Source: Oxytricha trifallax
Taxonomy: Eukaryota; Ciliophora; Spirotrichea; Sporadotrichida; Oxytrichidae
Reading direction: 5' to 3'
Length of the DNA stretch: 64,000 nt
Assembly: GCA_000711775.1 (NCBI GenBank)
Contig: ARYC01000105.1
Span: forward strand, 1-64,000
Shown here: positions 23,728 through 34,399 of the stretch, piece after piece
Position numbering within the stretch: the first letter of the stretch is position 1
Layout of the letters: the number at the start of each line of letters is the position of its first letter
Position numbers and translations under genes: made by a program
Notes under the pieces: generated by a model
Databases searched by the model: none
Seen by the model: the letters and a program-made list of their open reading frames with translations, nothing else
Told to the model about the DNA's origin: nothing

Positions 23728-24892
23728 TCAAATATTTTATTATGTTAGCTCATTTTTTAAAGGAGTCCATCCTGGTCTAATAACAAAGCTATAAATATCT
23801 TCTGGCTTTGTCGAATGCTCTCTAAAGGGAGTTACCACCACAATCTCGGCACTGTGATAGGATACGATGTCTTTGACGTTGCCCTTTTTAGCAAGTATAA
23901 ACTATTCGAAGCAGTGAGAAGTGAAGAACCCCCAATCGCAGTGTATTTTTCCTTTCTTCGTAATTTTCAACCACATACTATCGTCAACCTCCTCAAATCC
24001 ATGCCTCTCTATGAATTGTTTTGCAAGCTCCCTTTTCTGATTGACAACCCATATGATAAGTATTCAACATGATTTTTACGAAAACTTTATCTTTACGAGA
24101 ATACTTACTGTCACCTAAAGTTTTGTGTGAATTATACTGATCAGAACCTTTGCATCCTTAACCTAGTCGCTTTGGCTTTACTGAAATTCTTGTTAATCTA
24201 CTCATTGGAAACTACTGGCCAGAAACTGGAACCTTTCTAGTAGTAAGTATACTTATAGTTCTGTAAAGCATCCTCTTGATGAAAAAGTTTTCGTAAGAAT
24301 CATGTTGATTCCTCTATACTGTATTGGCATATTTAGAAATTCTTGAATTGAAACAGTGTTATAGGGTAGTTCCTGTATAAGTCTCCATGCGGGGTCCATC
24401 GTCTCTGCTTCATATCTTTTCTCGTATCTTCTCATACAGTCATTAGCTATCTCTTGCCATTTGAGTAAATCTTTAATATCTCCACTGAATATGACTGGGT
24501 TGGTAAGAACCTTTTTTGTTTAATCTTTTACTTTCTTTTAATTGCAATGAGTTTATAGTCTTTGTAAATTCGAATATTTACTATTAATTCCCCTTAGTAA
24601 ATGTCCGATTTATCTATTTTAATAATTTCTCTTTGGTTATTATTGCATCTTTTGGATTAAGTTTACACTTCTAGATATGTCGTTCACAATTATACACTCT
24701 GTCAAAGTGCTTTGGCAAAAAAAGCAGGTCGACCTCATTCTCTCATGCTTTGGACTGCTCATTCTTGATTTTGTGCATCAAGTTCTCATGAGTACTTAGG
24801 GAATTTTTATTTTCATAACTTAGGTCACAATATCTGAACTCACATCTCTCTGTGTCATTATGAACCTCAAGCTTATTTCTCTTTCTAAGCAT
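23728..24892 (-). CDS. Zinc-finger protein of element E
   Basis: Starts about 24892. The finger is CEFRYCDLSY...H-x4-H. A region homologous to element D follows: PVIFSGDIKDLLKWQEIANDC, MDPAWRLIQELPY, WVVNQKRELAKQFIERHGF, then WLKITKKGKIHCDWGFFTSH and KPEDIYSFVIRPGWTPL. The block with a Trp, two basic turns, C-x-W-G and a following H-C looks like a compact metal-binding or DNA-binding fold, but I cannot assign it. No kinase motifs. At least two frame changes (about 24770 and 24190). Divergent from the 22-kDa gene. Confidence 0.58.
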
Positions 24893-25930
24893 TTCGATTT
24901 TAAAAATACTTTCTGGTTGTTGTATATATTATAACTATAATCGCCCTACATAAAACTAATAAATTCTTTTCATTAAATTTAAAATTAAAAATGAGTAAAA
25001 TCTCACCTTTCTACAAAAAAATAAGTAAATTCTAACTATCATGAAAAATGAAGAAAAATTATTTTACTAACAAATAAATTAGCAGTATAGCAGTTTTTCA
25101 TTTATACTTCATCTACCACAGTTTAAAAGATAACAATAATTATTATTTGATTAATTTTCTATTAACTAAGTATAGTTCTCTGATGAAAATATAATAGATG
25201 ATTATAATAACAATTTTTAATTTAATTGGTAAACTAATATGGACATTGCTGATGGGGACTTTTGCATGGAGATTAATAAAATGTAAGCTAAATTTGAAAC
25301 TTTGTATTATAGCACTATTTGTCTATTAATTATAAGAAACTTGTTTCAAGTAATACTACTTTTATTATAGGTACTTCAAGCTTTTTAAATAGATCAAAAT
25401 TAATGAATTATAATTAATTTAGGGTACTTAAGCAAGTTCTATAATTTGCTCCAAAGTATAATTAAAAATTTTAATCTAGAATTGTTGTAAGCTAAAGTCG
25501 CCTTCAATAGCATATAGAGTCATCTATGCTTTATATTCAAGAGAAAGTACGTAAATTTCCCAATAAGTAAATGCTCATCAAGTTTCTGCAAATTTATGTG
25601 TTTACATTTATATTTAAAATTAACCAAGAATTATATCAAAATATTTTTAAAGAAATAATACCTAAATATTATAACTAAAAAACGAAAAAGCAGCCTCAAT
25701 GGCTTAACTTTATAGTTTTATTATTTCTAAAAAATATTTCATATTTATGTTGCCTCTTTCAAGTTTGGATAATTGCCTTAATTTTTTTAATTCTGATCAA
25801 TATAGTTATCTATAATAAATTGTGAAGTTTAATTAGTTGTTCATGAATCTACTCAGGATTCAAAGCAACATATTAGAAATAAAAATCAATTTTGTTAGTA
25901 ACTTATAAAATTTTTAATTTTTTCTCAATA
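24893..25930. promoter_or_regulatory. Divergent intergenic region of element E
   Basis: About 1 kb of AT-rich DNA between the head-to-head zinc-finger and 22-kDa genes. No palindrome set was recognised. Confidence 0.35.
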
Positions 25931-26618
25931 ATGATGGGTGGCGATATCATAGGACACGACTATAGAGAACTTCAATAGAAGTTTATATCAAAGAAGGATT
26001 TGATCTCCTTCTTAAAGTTTAACAGTAAGTTTTATTAATTATAACAATTGTAGAGGATATTATATTCCCCCTGATCATCAAAGTACCATGAGGTTTTTGA
26101 AGGATTTTCTAGAAGGCAACAAAGATCTCCTTAAATGCACAGATGTTCAAACCTTCAATGTGCCTTACCTTCTAAGAGCTCTCAGTAAAAACGGTTTTCT
26201 AAGAGATTCAGGAAAATCTTAAAATTATGAAATTCATGAATTATTATGACGATTATCAAGTCCTGCTTGATAGAAAGTACATGTTTGGTGTCCTTGGTAC
26301 TCTTTGGGCAAACTATGTTAGTGAACTAATTAAACATGCCAACAGGGTGAAAAATATTTCTAATACTGAAGATTAAAAGAATGAGTAAATCTTTATTCGT
26401 GAAGACATTTTCAAGAAACTGGATAGTGAACCATTTTTTCTAGTAAAATAATTATTTAACTTTAAAAATTTATAGAGACAAAAGGCAAAGCACTATTAAT
26501 GCTTAAATTTAAATCAAAACCACGAAAAGATAAAAAGAAAAGGCTGTACCATGAATATCAAAGCCCTTCTAAAAGTTCAAAGAGGTGTCAGAAGGTTATA
26601 GGCCTAAAAATATAATGA
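25931..26618 (+). CDS. 22-kDa protein homologue of element E, two introns
   Basis: ATG at 25931 (MMGGDIIGHDYRELQQKF; compare HDARELQQRF in D). Intron 1 is 26025-26055 (31 nt, GTAAGT...TAGAG), after which YYIPPDHQST follows. Core: LLDRKYMFGVLGTLWANYV, matching the TBE 22-kDa core. Then VREDIFKKL-type sequence (RDDIFSKL in D). Intron 2 is 26443-26475 (33 nt). The last exon ETKGKALLMLKFKSKP matches TKEKALSMLKNGSKP of D. It ends at TGA 26616-26618. One phase change lies before the core. Confidence 0.6.
26025..26055 (+). other. 31-nt intron in E 22-kDa gene
   Basis: GTAAGTTTTATT...TTGTAGAG. Splicing at the second AG keeps frame and gives FNRYYIPP, aligned with YSRGYFLP of D. Using the first AG (29 nt) would change frame. 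Confidence 0.55.
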
Positions 26619-26662
26619 ACGAGGATGTCTCCTAAATTATGGGGTAGGGCAAGCGCATGCCA

Positions 26663-27673
26663 TCACACTTAGACATGGAATGGGTAATTAAAATAACTAA
26701 ACAATTATAATTCAATAAATGCTTAATTAAGCTAATATAGTCTTTCATTAAAGCAATATATCTATTCACAATTCATTCTATTGTCTCTCTACTTATATTT
26801 TCTATTGATGATTTGATGAGTTTTAAATGTTTTTAAGCAGAATACTTGAAGTAATTATTCACGAGCAGTGTTTTGTAATGGTTAATGGTGCTTTATTCTC
26901 GAAAAAACTTACTCAATACAATGGTACTCTAAGGAGTATGGTGCATTGTAGACTAACTCCCACCCATATTCAAATTTAGTTTACATTGCTAGGTTATGGT
27001 GACTGCGTATATTATCCCAGAATATTATAACTTTAGTGTTTTGATTATTAATTTTTAAATATTCCAGTATATTTTAATAGTCTGTCGTGTTGATTGAGAA
27101 AGGTTTTATCATAAATCCCTTAACCTGTTTATACCACAGTTAGAGTATTTAGGAGCCCATGCTTTTAAAGAAGTCTGGAAGTGTTTAAAGATTATCTCGT
27201 CGATAAAAATAATCTTTTTGTGACTATTAACTTGTTATAATAAGGTTTTGAAGCTAGACAATCTCTACACTTACACTTTTTGTGTTTAATTATGATTCAT
27301 CTTTAGTCTAATTTTCATGACCTTATATTAGATTTTATTATTTCTATAGATTGTATTTAGCTGAGAGCAGAAAGAGAGTACTATGGGTACCTTATTATAT
27401 AAACAGAGCGGTCGGCTTTAAAGAGAAAGCCCTTTTTGCCTATAAAACATTTAAGAGGAAAAGATTGTGCGTTTGAATTATTCCGAAAGAGATTTCAGGT
27501 CTTGTTACATTGTCTTTCTTAATCTGACTAGATTCCTCAAGTTTTTTTTGGGAAAATATTCTCAAATCAAATATTGAGTAATGCCAAGGATTAAAAATAA
27601 ATAGGCCTGTAGCTTCCCAGGACTTTTTTATTTTAAAGTTTTGAATTATACCCATAACGTAGTGTTTCACCAT
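26663..27673 (-). CDS. DDE transposase of element E
   Basis: Catalytic blocks: FIDEIIFKHFQTSLKAWAPK (first Asp), IIFWDNIRSHHNLAM (second Asp), NAPYSLEYHCIEQVFSRIK (final Glu). These match element D closely (VDEVVF, FWDNLRSHHN, NAPYSAEFNCIVEVF). The N-terminal part from 27673 (MVKHYVMG...) is open for about 77 codons but is not clearly the DNA-binding domain. Several breaks. It ends about 45 bp from the end of the 22-kDa gene, tail to tail. Confidence 0.66.
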
Positions 27674-27779
27674 AGGTCCTCAACCTATATTCAGCTATTA
27701 TTTGTGATTCACCCATTTAAATAAATCGCTAATTTGAATATTTTTTATTAATAATTAAAGCTTTACGTAGAAAAAATTA

Positions 27780-27965
27780 TGATTATTCTGTGTAGACCAA
27801 ATTTATAATTTTATTTTTGACAATTTTCAATAAATTTAACAAAAATTAATAATTAATAAAATCTCAAAAAATTCATTATTCTGTATAGACCTAATTTAAA
27901 TTTTATTTTTGAAAATATTCTATAAATTATTGTTATTGAATTTTTTGTATAATAAAGATTGTTAA
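27780..27965 (+). repeat. 92-bp tandem repeat, two diverged units
   Basis: Units start near GTGTAGACC (27790) and GTATAGACC (27883), 93 bp apart, each followed by TTTTGA(C/A)AATTTTCAATAAATT-like sequence. Confidence 0.7.
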
Positions 27966-28552
27966 TATCTGAAATTAAAACAGAATATATTAAGATTTTT
28001 ATCAACAAAAATGGATGTAAGCGATGACTATAAAGAATTTCATTTTATTGCAATATAATAGTCAATATTCATTTTTATACTCTTTTTCGTTTATTAATAC
28101 TTTCTTTTCGATTTTAGAATACAAATTAAACCTAATCTTCAAAAAATGAAAATATAATAACTTGAGAATTTAAAGGACTGGAAGCAGAATATATACATTC
28201 AAAATGATCATACCTAGAAGAAGCATTAAAAGCTTATAACGCGCAAATAAAAAAATCAGTACATTATGCATTATTAATAATTATACATACTAGCTCCGCT
28301 CAAATAGAATTATTTGAGGAAAACTATATTAAAAAAACTTTACATGATAATAAAAGTTTATTGTATTTTTAACTTACACTATTTCCTATTCTTTTGTATT
28401 TTAGCAATAATAATAATCTTATTATAAATTTAAATATAAAAAAATACATTCAAAACCCCAAAATCCCTTAATTAGATGTTTTAAGTGATTTGATTTGTAG
28501 GGTATAGTTGCGGTCTATATAAGTTAATAGGTAAATTAGGTTAAATTGCAAA

Positions 28553-29599
28553 ATGAGAAATAGAAATTAGCGAAATTTAGGGTATATATATGATAAGTAA
28601 TATTTAGATTTACCGCATAAGCTTAGGTATGGTACGAATATTTATACAGGCTAAGTAAAAACAGTGCTAAATTATGCAGCAATAGCAAAGCTTCTTAGAA
28701 AGGGTGCCTCAACTGTTACATATCACTGCATGTTAGCTGTTTAGCATTATATTTCTGGTACTCGAAAGAATCCAGCAATAAAATAATAGTTCACTCAAGC
28801 CCATATTTACTACCTCTGTGACTCTAAGACTTTAAGGTATTGGGCACACTTTTTTCTTGACTAACGAACTGTAATGTTTCGTCGCAGGTGACATTCGTAT
28901 CTCTCCTTAGACTATAGCCAACATTTATAGAAGAAATGGTATTACTTTCAAGACTGTCAACAGAGTGAAGAGAGCGATTTATTTTACAGTGCTATTTTAT
29001 AGTAATAATTTAAACTATATATATGATTAAATGGAGAGGGCTATTGACAATAACATCAAGTTCATACACGCTGATGAAGCTGTGTTTACCTTCAACACCT
29101 TTATTAATATGTCTTGGTATAAAAAGTATTAAAATATAGAAGTCTACGATTAGAAAGTAAAGGTAGTAAGACATGCAATTAAGCAGGTATTAGTGAAGAC
29201 TCTTGCTTAGAAGTTATGTTATTCATCCTCACTCTATTAAGAGAAAGTAGTATTTAGAGTTCCTACATCTGAGAGATAAATACAACGATTATGAGATCAT
29301 CTTGTTTGTTGACAACCTCTCAGTTCATAAGACTAAGGAGTCTAAGAAAGCTTATGAAGAGTAAACATTACTCCTGTATACAATGTTCCTTACAGACCTT
29401 AATTCAATGGAATAGAATTCTACGGGAGTTAAATCAAGACTCATTACAAGAAGCTGTTGCTATATCATCTTATGCATAACTTGCACATCGATACAGTGGA
29501 CTTGATTCAAAGCAGCTGAGTGAACGTAGATAAGACAACAATTTGTGCGAGAGAGGGAAGAATGAATGTTTATAAATAAGTTTATATTTATATGAATGA
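28553..29599 (+). CDS. TBE-B 42-kDa DDE transposase
   Basis: Tc1/mariner-class transposase, implicated in TBE biology in DNA elimination. ATG 28553 (MRNRNQRNLGYIYDKQYLDL). First catalytic Asp in FIHADEAVFTFNTF (about 29064), second in LFVDNLSVHKT (about 29306), Glu in VPYRPQFNGIEFYG (about 29390). The frame is TGA-free over the first 112 codons, then broken in a few places, so this copy would not give full-length product. Many TAA/TAG glutamines. Converges with the 22-kDa gene with a few bases between stops; the exact 3' end is uncertain. Confidence 0.85.
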
Positions 29600-29605
29600 A
29601 TAAGT

Positions 29606-30398
29606 TCACATATTAAATTAGCCCAGAAAGGGATTAGGCTTCTCCTTCTTCTCCTCTTTTTATGGCTTGTTTGGGCCCATATTTCTTCTCTGAGTGCCAG
29701 CTCGTGCATCTATTTTCATTTCATCTGGCTTTTAAAACTTCTTTATAAAGTCTCTTGCTCACTTCATGAATAGTCCATGACTTTCTCTCTCTGTGAACCT
29801 TTGCATTCTCTTTCATTAGGAATAAACTAGTTCCAGGTTCCCCAACAAATTTATGAATCAAAGCTTACTAGAGAGGAATGGATGCTTCTTGAGCTCAGTG
29901 AACCAGGTCTCGCTTATTAGTATTCCTTGCTTCTTTTAATCTTCAGGAGAAATAGAGTAGCGTTTCTTGTGAGCTTCTTCAATGATCTCTCTGAGATAAC
30001 TCTCTCTCTTAAAGTGCCAAGAACACCAAAGAAGAAGCTCCTTTCTGGAAGTTTGTTAGAGAGTTGTTTCTTGGTAGGAAGATAAACTTCCAACTCTTAA
30101 TCTTTCATCGCATCCTCGTAGAGATTAGTGACTGAAATCTCTGGGTAGTTTGGTATTTCTATCAACTTAAATTCATAGTTTTTGAAGGCTTTCTTCTCAT
30201 CACAGAGTATCGCTTTTAAGAATAAGATTTCGGTACCTTCCATCGTTGGAAGGATAAATCCACTATAGTATATAATTAAGTATATGTCACATGCTTACCA
30301 TGCTGAGTGAGGTATCGATAGAGATCTTCCTTGCTTCTAAATCTTGAGATCATTTCTTAAGCTTCAACCCTCTTCATTGCAGTACTTATAGATTCCAT
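29606..30398 (-). CDS. TBE-B 22-kDa protein
   Basis: Starts at 30398 (MESISTAMKR). A 36-nt intron (30263-30298) joins the N-terminal part to GFILPTMEGTEILF. Then IEIPNYPEISVTNLYEDAM, LPTKKQLSNKLPERSFFFGV and a basic tail ending near 29606 (GPNKPQKEEKKEKP, as GPSKHQEEEKKEKP in TBE-C). The basic tail suggests nucleic-acid or protein binding. One or two phase changes near 29720-29770. Confidence 0.78.
30263..30298 (-). other. 36-nt intron in TBE-B 22-kDa gene
   Basis: On the minus strand GTAAGCATGTG...ATACTATAG. Same length and position as in TBE-A and TBE-C. Confidence 0.78.
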
Positions 30399-30480
30399 CC
30401 TTGTTCCTTCTCTTCTTATTGAATTTCAAATTTTAATATATAGAGTTCTGGATCCTACTGTTAAAAATCTTAGTATTTAA

Positions 30481-30790
30481 TATGGGCATCTTATAGGAGG
30501 TCAATCTAGTAAAGATACGTGGAGAAAGCTGGCAGAAGCTGTAACAAACTTCAGAGATGGAGCTCCCTTTTAGTCAATTGAGTTCCATTAAACTAGTACT
30601 AAATTTGTTGAAATTTAATTAGTAGTGGTACTAATTCCATTTAATTTTAATTGGTACCAATTTAATACTACCAAAACTTTATTAGTACTTAGTTTTAAAC
30701 TAATGAGTTTTTAATGGAAAAATTCCAAATTGGTTCAAAACTTAATTGGTACCAATACCAACCTTAATATTATCTAAGTTGGTACCAAAA
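30481..30790. promoter_or_regulatory. Divergent intergenic region with TTGGTACCAA palindromes (TBE-B)
   Basis: The word TATGGGCATCTTATAGGAGG plus TCAA (30481-30504) matches TBE-C (52777-52800) and partly TBE-A. Three exact TTGGTACCAA palindromes lie at 30651-30660, 30746-30755 and 30779-30788, with related GTGGTACTAA and TAGTACTA sites. They lie between the divergent 22-kDa and kinase genes. Confidence 0.5.
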
Positions 30791-30964
30791 TCAAAAATAT
30801 TAAGCATAAAATTAGAAAAATTATGGTTATAAACTAAGTATAAATTTGAGCTCTCACACATCAATATCAACTATTATTGTTGCAGTGCCAACTCCTATAC
30901 ATAGTTGCTATAACTAGGGAGGTTATTAGAGCTTTATAATACAAATTTAATTTTGAATTTAAAC

Positions 30965-32331
30965 ATGGCGGCTAACTTAAACGGTTAATCATAGCTAAAC
31001 TTTGGCAAGTTATTTATGTTAAGAGGTCTTCAAAATGAAGTATCTAACTAGAAGAGGAGAGCAGAGATAGGACTTTAAACATAAATTGAATATGTTGAGC
31101 TAAAAGAACAGCAACCAATTGAAAAATAAAAAAAACTTTGAATGCAATTATTGTTAAAACTTCTTCTCACATGAGTAGAGCTTGAAAAGGCATATTAAAG
31201 AAATAAATTCTGGTAAAGAGAAGATTTATTTCAAGGATGATAAGCTGGATGGCAGGTATTAGTGCACGAATTGCATGAAGTCTTACACTCACTCAGCTAA
31301 GGTTAAAATTCACATGCAGTAGCATCATTTAAGCGAGTTCTTAATGTAAGATTAAGAGACTTAAAAACTTATACCTGCCAAGAGAAAGTCTAAACTCTTG
31401 AATCTTTAAGAGAGTAGTAAGAAAAGCTCAAGAGGCAGAAACGAAATGAGTCAATGAATCAACCTGCAGGCAATACATTTTTAGAATGCTTCTAAGAGAG
31501 AACTTTTTATATTCCTGCATTAAATGCAGTTGATCTTAGCAGTTGTATAGAAAACTTTTTGAATATAAGCGTGTCTAGCAAGGCAAAAATTATAGTAGTC
31601 GATGAGTTTGCATACAAGGTATATCCTTTCAGCTATCTTATTAAGGATGAACAGTATAAGAATGAGTTTGCTAACGAATATATCGTTCTTAGAGAAGCTT
31701 AAAAAAGAGATTTTAAGAACTTGCTTAAGTTAGACGGTGTTATTTTAGGCTTTGGGTTCATCGCACTAAGGCTAAAGAAATATTAAATGACTCTAAGAGA
31801 ATATCTATATCAAAACAGATATCCGGATGACTGGAATGATTTACTTTCAGATATGATTAAGGATGTCTAGGAGTGTCATGAATTTGGATATGTTCATAGA
31901 GATTTAAAGCCTGAAAATGTGATGCTCAACCACTGTCTTTTAGAAGTTGTAGTTATCGATTTCAATAGAGCCTTAAGATAAGAGATTGTAACATTAGCAA
32001 AGTTTCTTGGGAAATCAGGCTACTTCCCAATCAGAGAGAAGTGGACAAATGGTTCAGTTTAGTGGGATGTATGGGTAGTTGCTGTTATCATATTAAAAAG
32101 TGACGTGGAAAGCATGTCTTACTTTGGTACTAAGCATGAAAACAATCAATATGCCTAGCTTAGAAGCATAGAAAGTAAGAATATGTCTGTGAAGAAATTA
32201 AAAGTATAGTAGTGATGATAATCGTGAGAGCACCTTACTATCCTAGATAATCCTTAGATGACATACTTGAGCAACTATAGAGAACGAGATTCAAGAGATA
32301 CAACGAAGACAAGCAGAATAAGTTTGTTTGA
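30965..32331 (+). CDS. TBE-B zinc-finger and kinase-like protein
   Basis: ATG 30965 (MAANLNGQSQLNFGKLF) to TGA 32329-32331. Two C2H2 fingers: CNYC...FFSHEQSLKRH (about 31140-31200) and CTNCMKSYTHSAKVKIHMQQ (about 31263-31325). Kinase-like domain: FAYKVYPF with the lysine, YVHRDLKPENVMLN (about 31880-31925), VVIDFNRAL, SGYFPIREKW, WDVWVVAVI. As in TBE-A, DFN replaces DFG and no glycine loop is visible. Apart from a few phase changes the frame is well preserved. The C-terminus KQNKFV resembles KLMFV of TBE-A. Confidence 0.82.
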
Positions 32332-32472
32332 ATTAAATAAATAAATAATCATTAAAAAAATACTTAAAATTCACAAAAAACCTTCATTATCTCTAATAAT
32401 CCCAATAAAACCCCAACTATGCCCTACAAAAAAAAGCATTTATAAACCTCATTAAGGGATTTTAGGGATTTG

Positions 32473-32690
32473 ATTACTCTGTGTAGACCTATTTTATAAT
32501 TTTAATTTTGATAATTCTCAATAAATTTAAGAAAAATAAATATAATCATAATCTCAAAAAATAGATTATTCTGTGTAGACCTATTTTATAATTTTAATTT
32601 TGATAATTCTCAATAAATTTAAGAAAAATAAATATAATCATAATCTCAAAAAATAGATTATTCTGTGTAGACCTATTTTAAAAAAATTAT
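32473..32690 (+). repeat. 92-bp tandem repeat, 2.3 nearly identical units
   Basis: GTGTAGACC starts at 32481, 32573 and 32665, exactly 92 bp apart. The first two units are almost identical, so this expansion is recent. TBE-B sits at its left edge, within a unit. Confidence 0.88.
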
Positions 32691-32737
32691 TTTTGACACA
32701 TGAATAAGCTTGAGTTTGGTTTATTTATTTATTTAAT

Positions 32738-33155
32738 ATTGTAGGAATACATTTGATTTGGGAAAATAAATTATAATTAATAAAATGAATATTTAATTCG
32801 TGGCAGTTAACTTTATGGAAACCTTAACAATATGGTACTTGTTCGATAGAAAATTCAAAATTAGCTGGACTTTACTAATGGCAGTACCCCTCTATCGCAT
32901 CCCTGAAGCAAGATAAACGAACTTTAATTTTGGGTGATTTGTTTGAAAGTTTATAATGTCAAAATTAAAGTTCGTTTATCTTGCTTCAGGGATGCGATAG
33001 AGGGGTACCGCTAATAGTAAAGTCCAGCTAATTTTGAATTTTCTATCGAACAAGTACCATATTGTTAAGGTTTCCATAAAGTTAACTGCCACGAATTAAA
33101 TTGTTCATTTTATTAATTATAATTTATTTTCCCAAACCAAATGTATTCCTACAAT
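32738..33155. mobile_element. Foldback (long inverted repeat) element
   Basis: Arms 32738-32932 and 32960-33155 (about 195 bp) are nearly perfect reverse complements with a 27-bp loop; only a handful of mismatches and a small indel. AT-rich with a GC-richer inner block (TACCCCTCTATCGCATCCC). Non-coding. Either a foldback/MITE transposon or a recent inverted duplication. Confidence 0.8.
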
Positions 33156-33800
33156 AATTTATATATATTTTCTTAAACTTTTTATTGTTAGGATAGAGTT
33201 TTATCGTTATATTGCTTGAATTTTATTTTTTTAAACATAATATGACGCTTAGCTTCTTCCTCAATCGATTAATTTTATTAATATTGTTAATAACTTTTTT
33301 TCCTTTACATCTCTTTATTCTATCCATAACTTGGTGCTGTTAAAAATTCGACATTGTTCTAAACAATGTCCCTTCCTTGATTTTCTTAAATAACTCATTA
33401 TATTTCATCTCTATAAATTTTTTCTTCAAAACATATCCGTTTAATTTTATCATGTTTATGCATGCAATGGAGTTACTGTCTCTTATTCAATAAAAAACAT
33501 TAAAGCAATTATTAATAAATATATAATTATTTTTAATATCATTTTAGATTATTTTCTACTACTATTTTAACTTCAGTTTTTATTAAAGCAATTTTTATTA
33601 GTACTTTTTGGAAATTTTGAAATTATTTACTTTTTATCAGAAGTTATTATTTTTCTTAATTTGTATTTTAAAAGAGTAAATTTCTTCGAATTTAAAAGTT
33701 GTTAATTTTTATAATTTAAATTCAAAATCTTCAATACTTATTATTAATATTTGGTAGCTTGTTGATTTGTGATGGAAGCTTATATATATATATATAAAAA
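33156..33800. other. AT-rich spacer
   Basis: No coding-like frame seen. Confidence 0.45.
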
Positions 33801-33804
33801 TTTA

Positions 33805-33805
<1 letters not shown>

Positions 33806-33861
<56 letters not shown>

Positions 33862-33872
33862 GTAATAATAAG
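33806..33872. repeat. (TAA)n microsatellite, about 20 units
   Basis: Long TAA/AAT run with two interruptions. Confidence 0.95.
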
Positions 33873-33998
33873 AGCCTAGTTTAAAATATGACTAGCTACC
33901 AAATTTTTTAATTTAATATTTAAGCCTTTTAATATATATAATCATTCTTAAAATTTATACCTTACTGCCACTAATGAAGAGGAGGGCATGGATGCTCT

Positions 33999-34355
33999 AT
34001 GGCCTGCCCAGTGCTACGACTGCTTATGATGGTAGGAAAGGAGGGTCCTTAGTAGGCAAAAGTGTAAGGATGGAACAAAGGAATCATATATAAGTACTCT
34101 CCCTTGATTGTCACTCCATTACATTCATCTATACCCCAAGGCAACCAGAACAACCAATGGCTTCGTATCGTTCAACAATCAAGTGATCATCTCTAGCAAG
34201 ACATCAATACAGGGAACTCTTTAAGGCAATGTGAGGTAGCGCTAGAGTATGACAAGTACTCCACAGAGCCTTGTGAGTGAGAAGAGCATAATGAACCAAT
34301 TCCATTTGCACTGAGACTGTTGGTGTATGCGCAGGGTTTGAAAGAGCAATAGTGA
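33999..34355 (+). pseudogene. 118-codon host-like tract
   Basis: ATG 33999 (MACPVLRLLMMVGKEGPQ) to TGA 34353-34355, with one internal TGA between TEPCE and EEHNEPIPFALRLL. An overlapping frame (ATG about 33974, MKRRAWMLYGLPSATTAYD...) is also open for about 70 codons, so the true phase of the first half is uncertain. GC-rich against its surroundings. Product unknown. Confidence 0.35.
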
Positions 34356-34399
34356 TAAAAGGTCTTACATTTCATAAAAGTCATGTAAGTTGCACTTTC

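Larger units (their letters stand above)
23728..27673 (-). mobile_element. TBE-like transposon E
   Basis: It has the same gene set and layout as element D: zinc-finger gene (minus), 22-kDa homologue (plus), transposase (minus). Copies of the 92-bp repeat flank it on both sides in the same orientation (23.55 and 27.79 kb), as if it had inserted into that repeat. Termini are not resolved and no C4A4 is present. Frame breaks in all three genes show decay. Limits given are gene limits. Confidence 0.72.
28448..32475 (+). mobile_element. TBE-B, complete telomere-bearing transposon
   Basis: Begins CAAAACCCCAAAATCCC at 28451 and ends GGGATTTTAGGGATTTG at 32472. Length 4022 bp, flanked by the 3-bp duplication ATT (28448-28450, 32473-32475), the ANT target of TBEs. 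Terminal inverted repeats extend about 65-75 bp (shared TTTGTAGGG(T/C)ATAGTTG). Gene order: 42-kDa transposase (plus), 22-kDa (minus), zinc-finger/kinase (plus). The right flank continues directly as the 92-bp repeat (ATTACTCTGTGTAGACC), so it landed inside a unit of that repeat. Confidence 0.93.

Noticed and set aside
32738-33155. CRISPR-like or hairpin RNA gene
   Set aside because: Only one inverted pair with no spacers or repeated array; better explained as a foldback element or inverted duplication.
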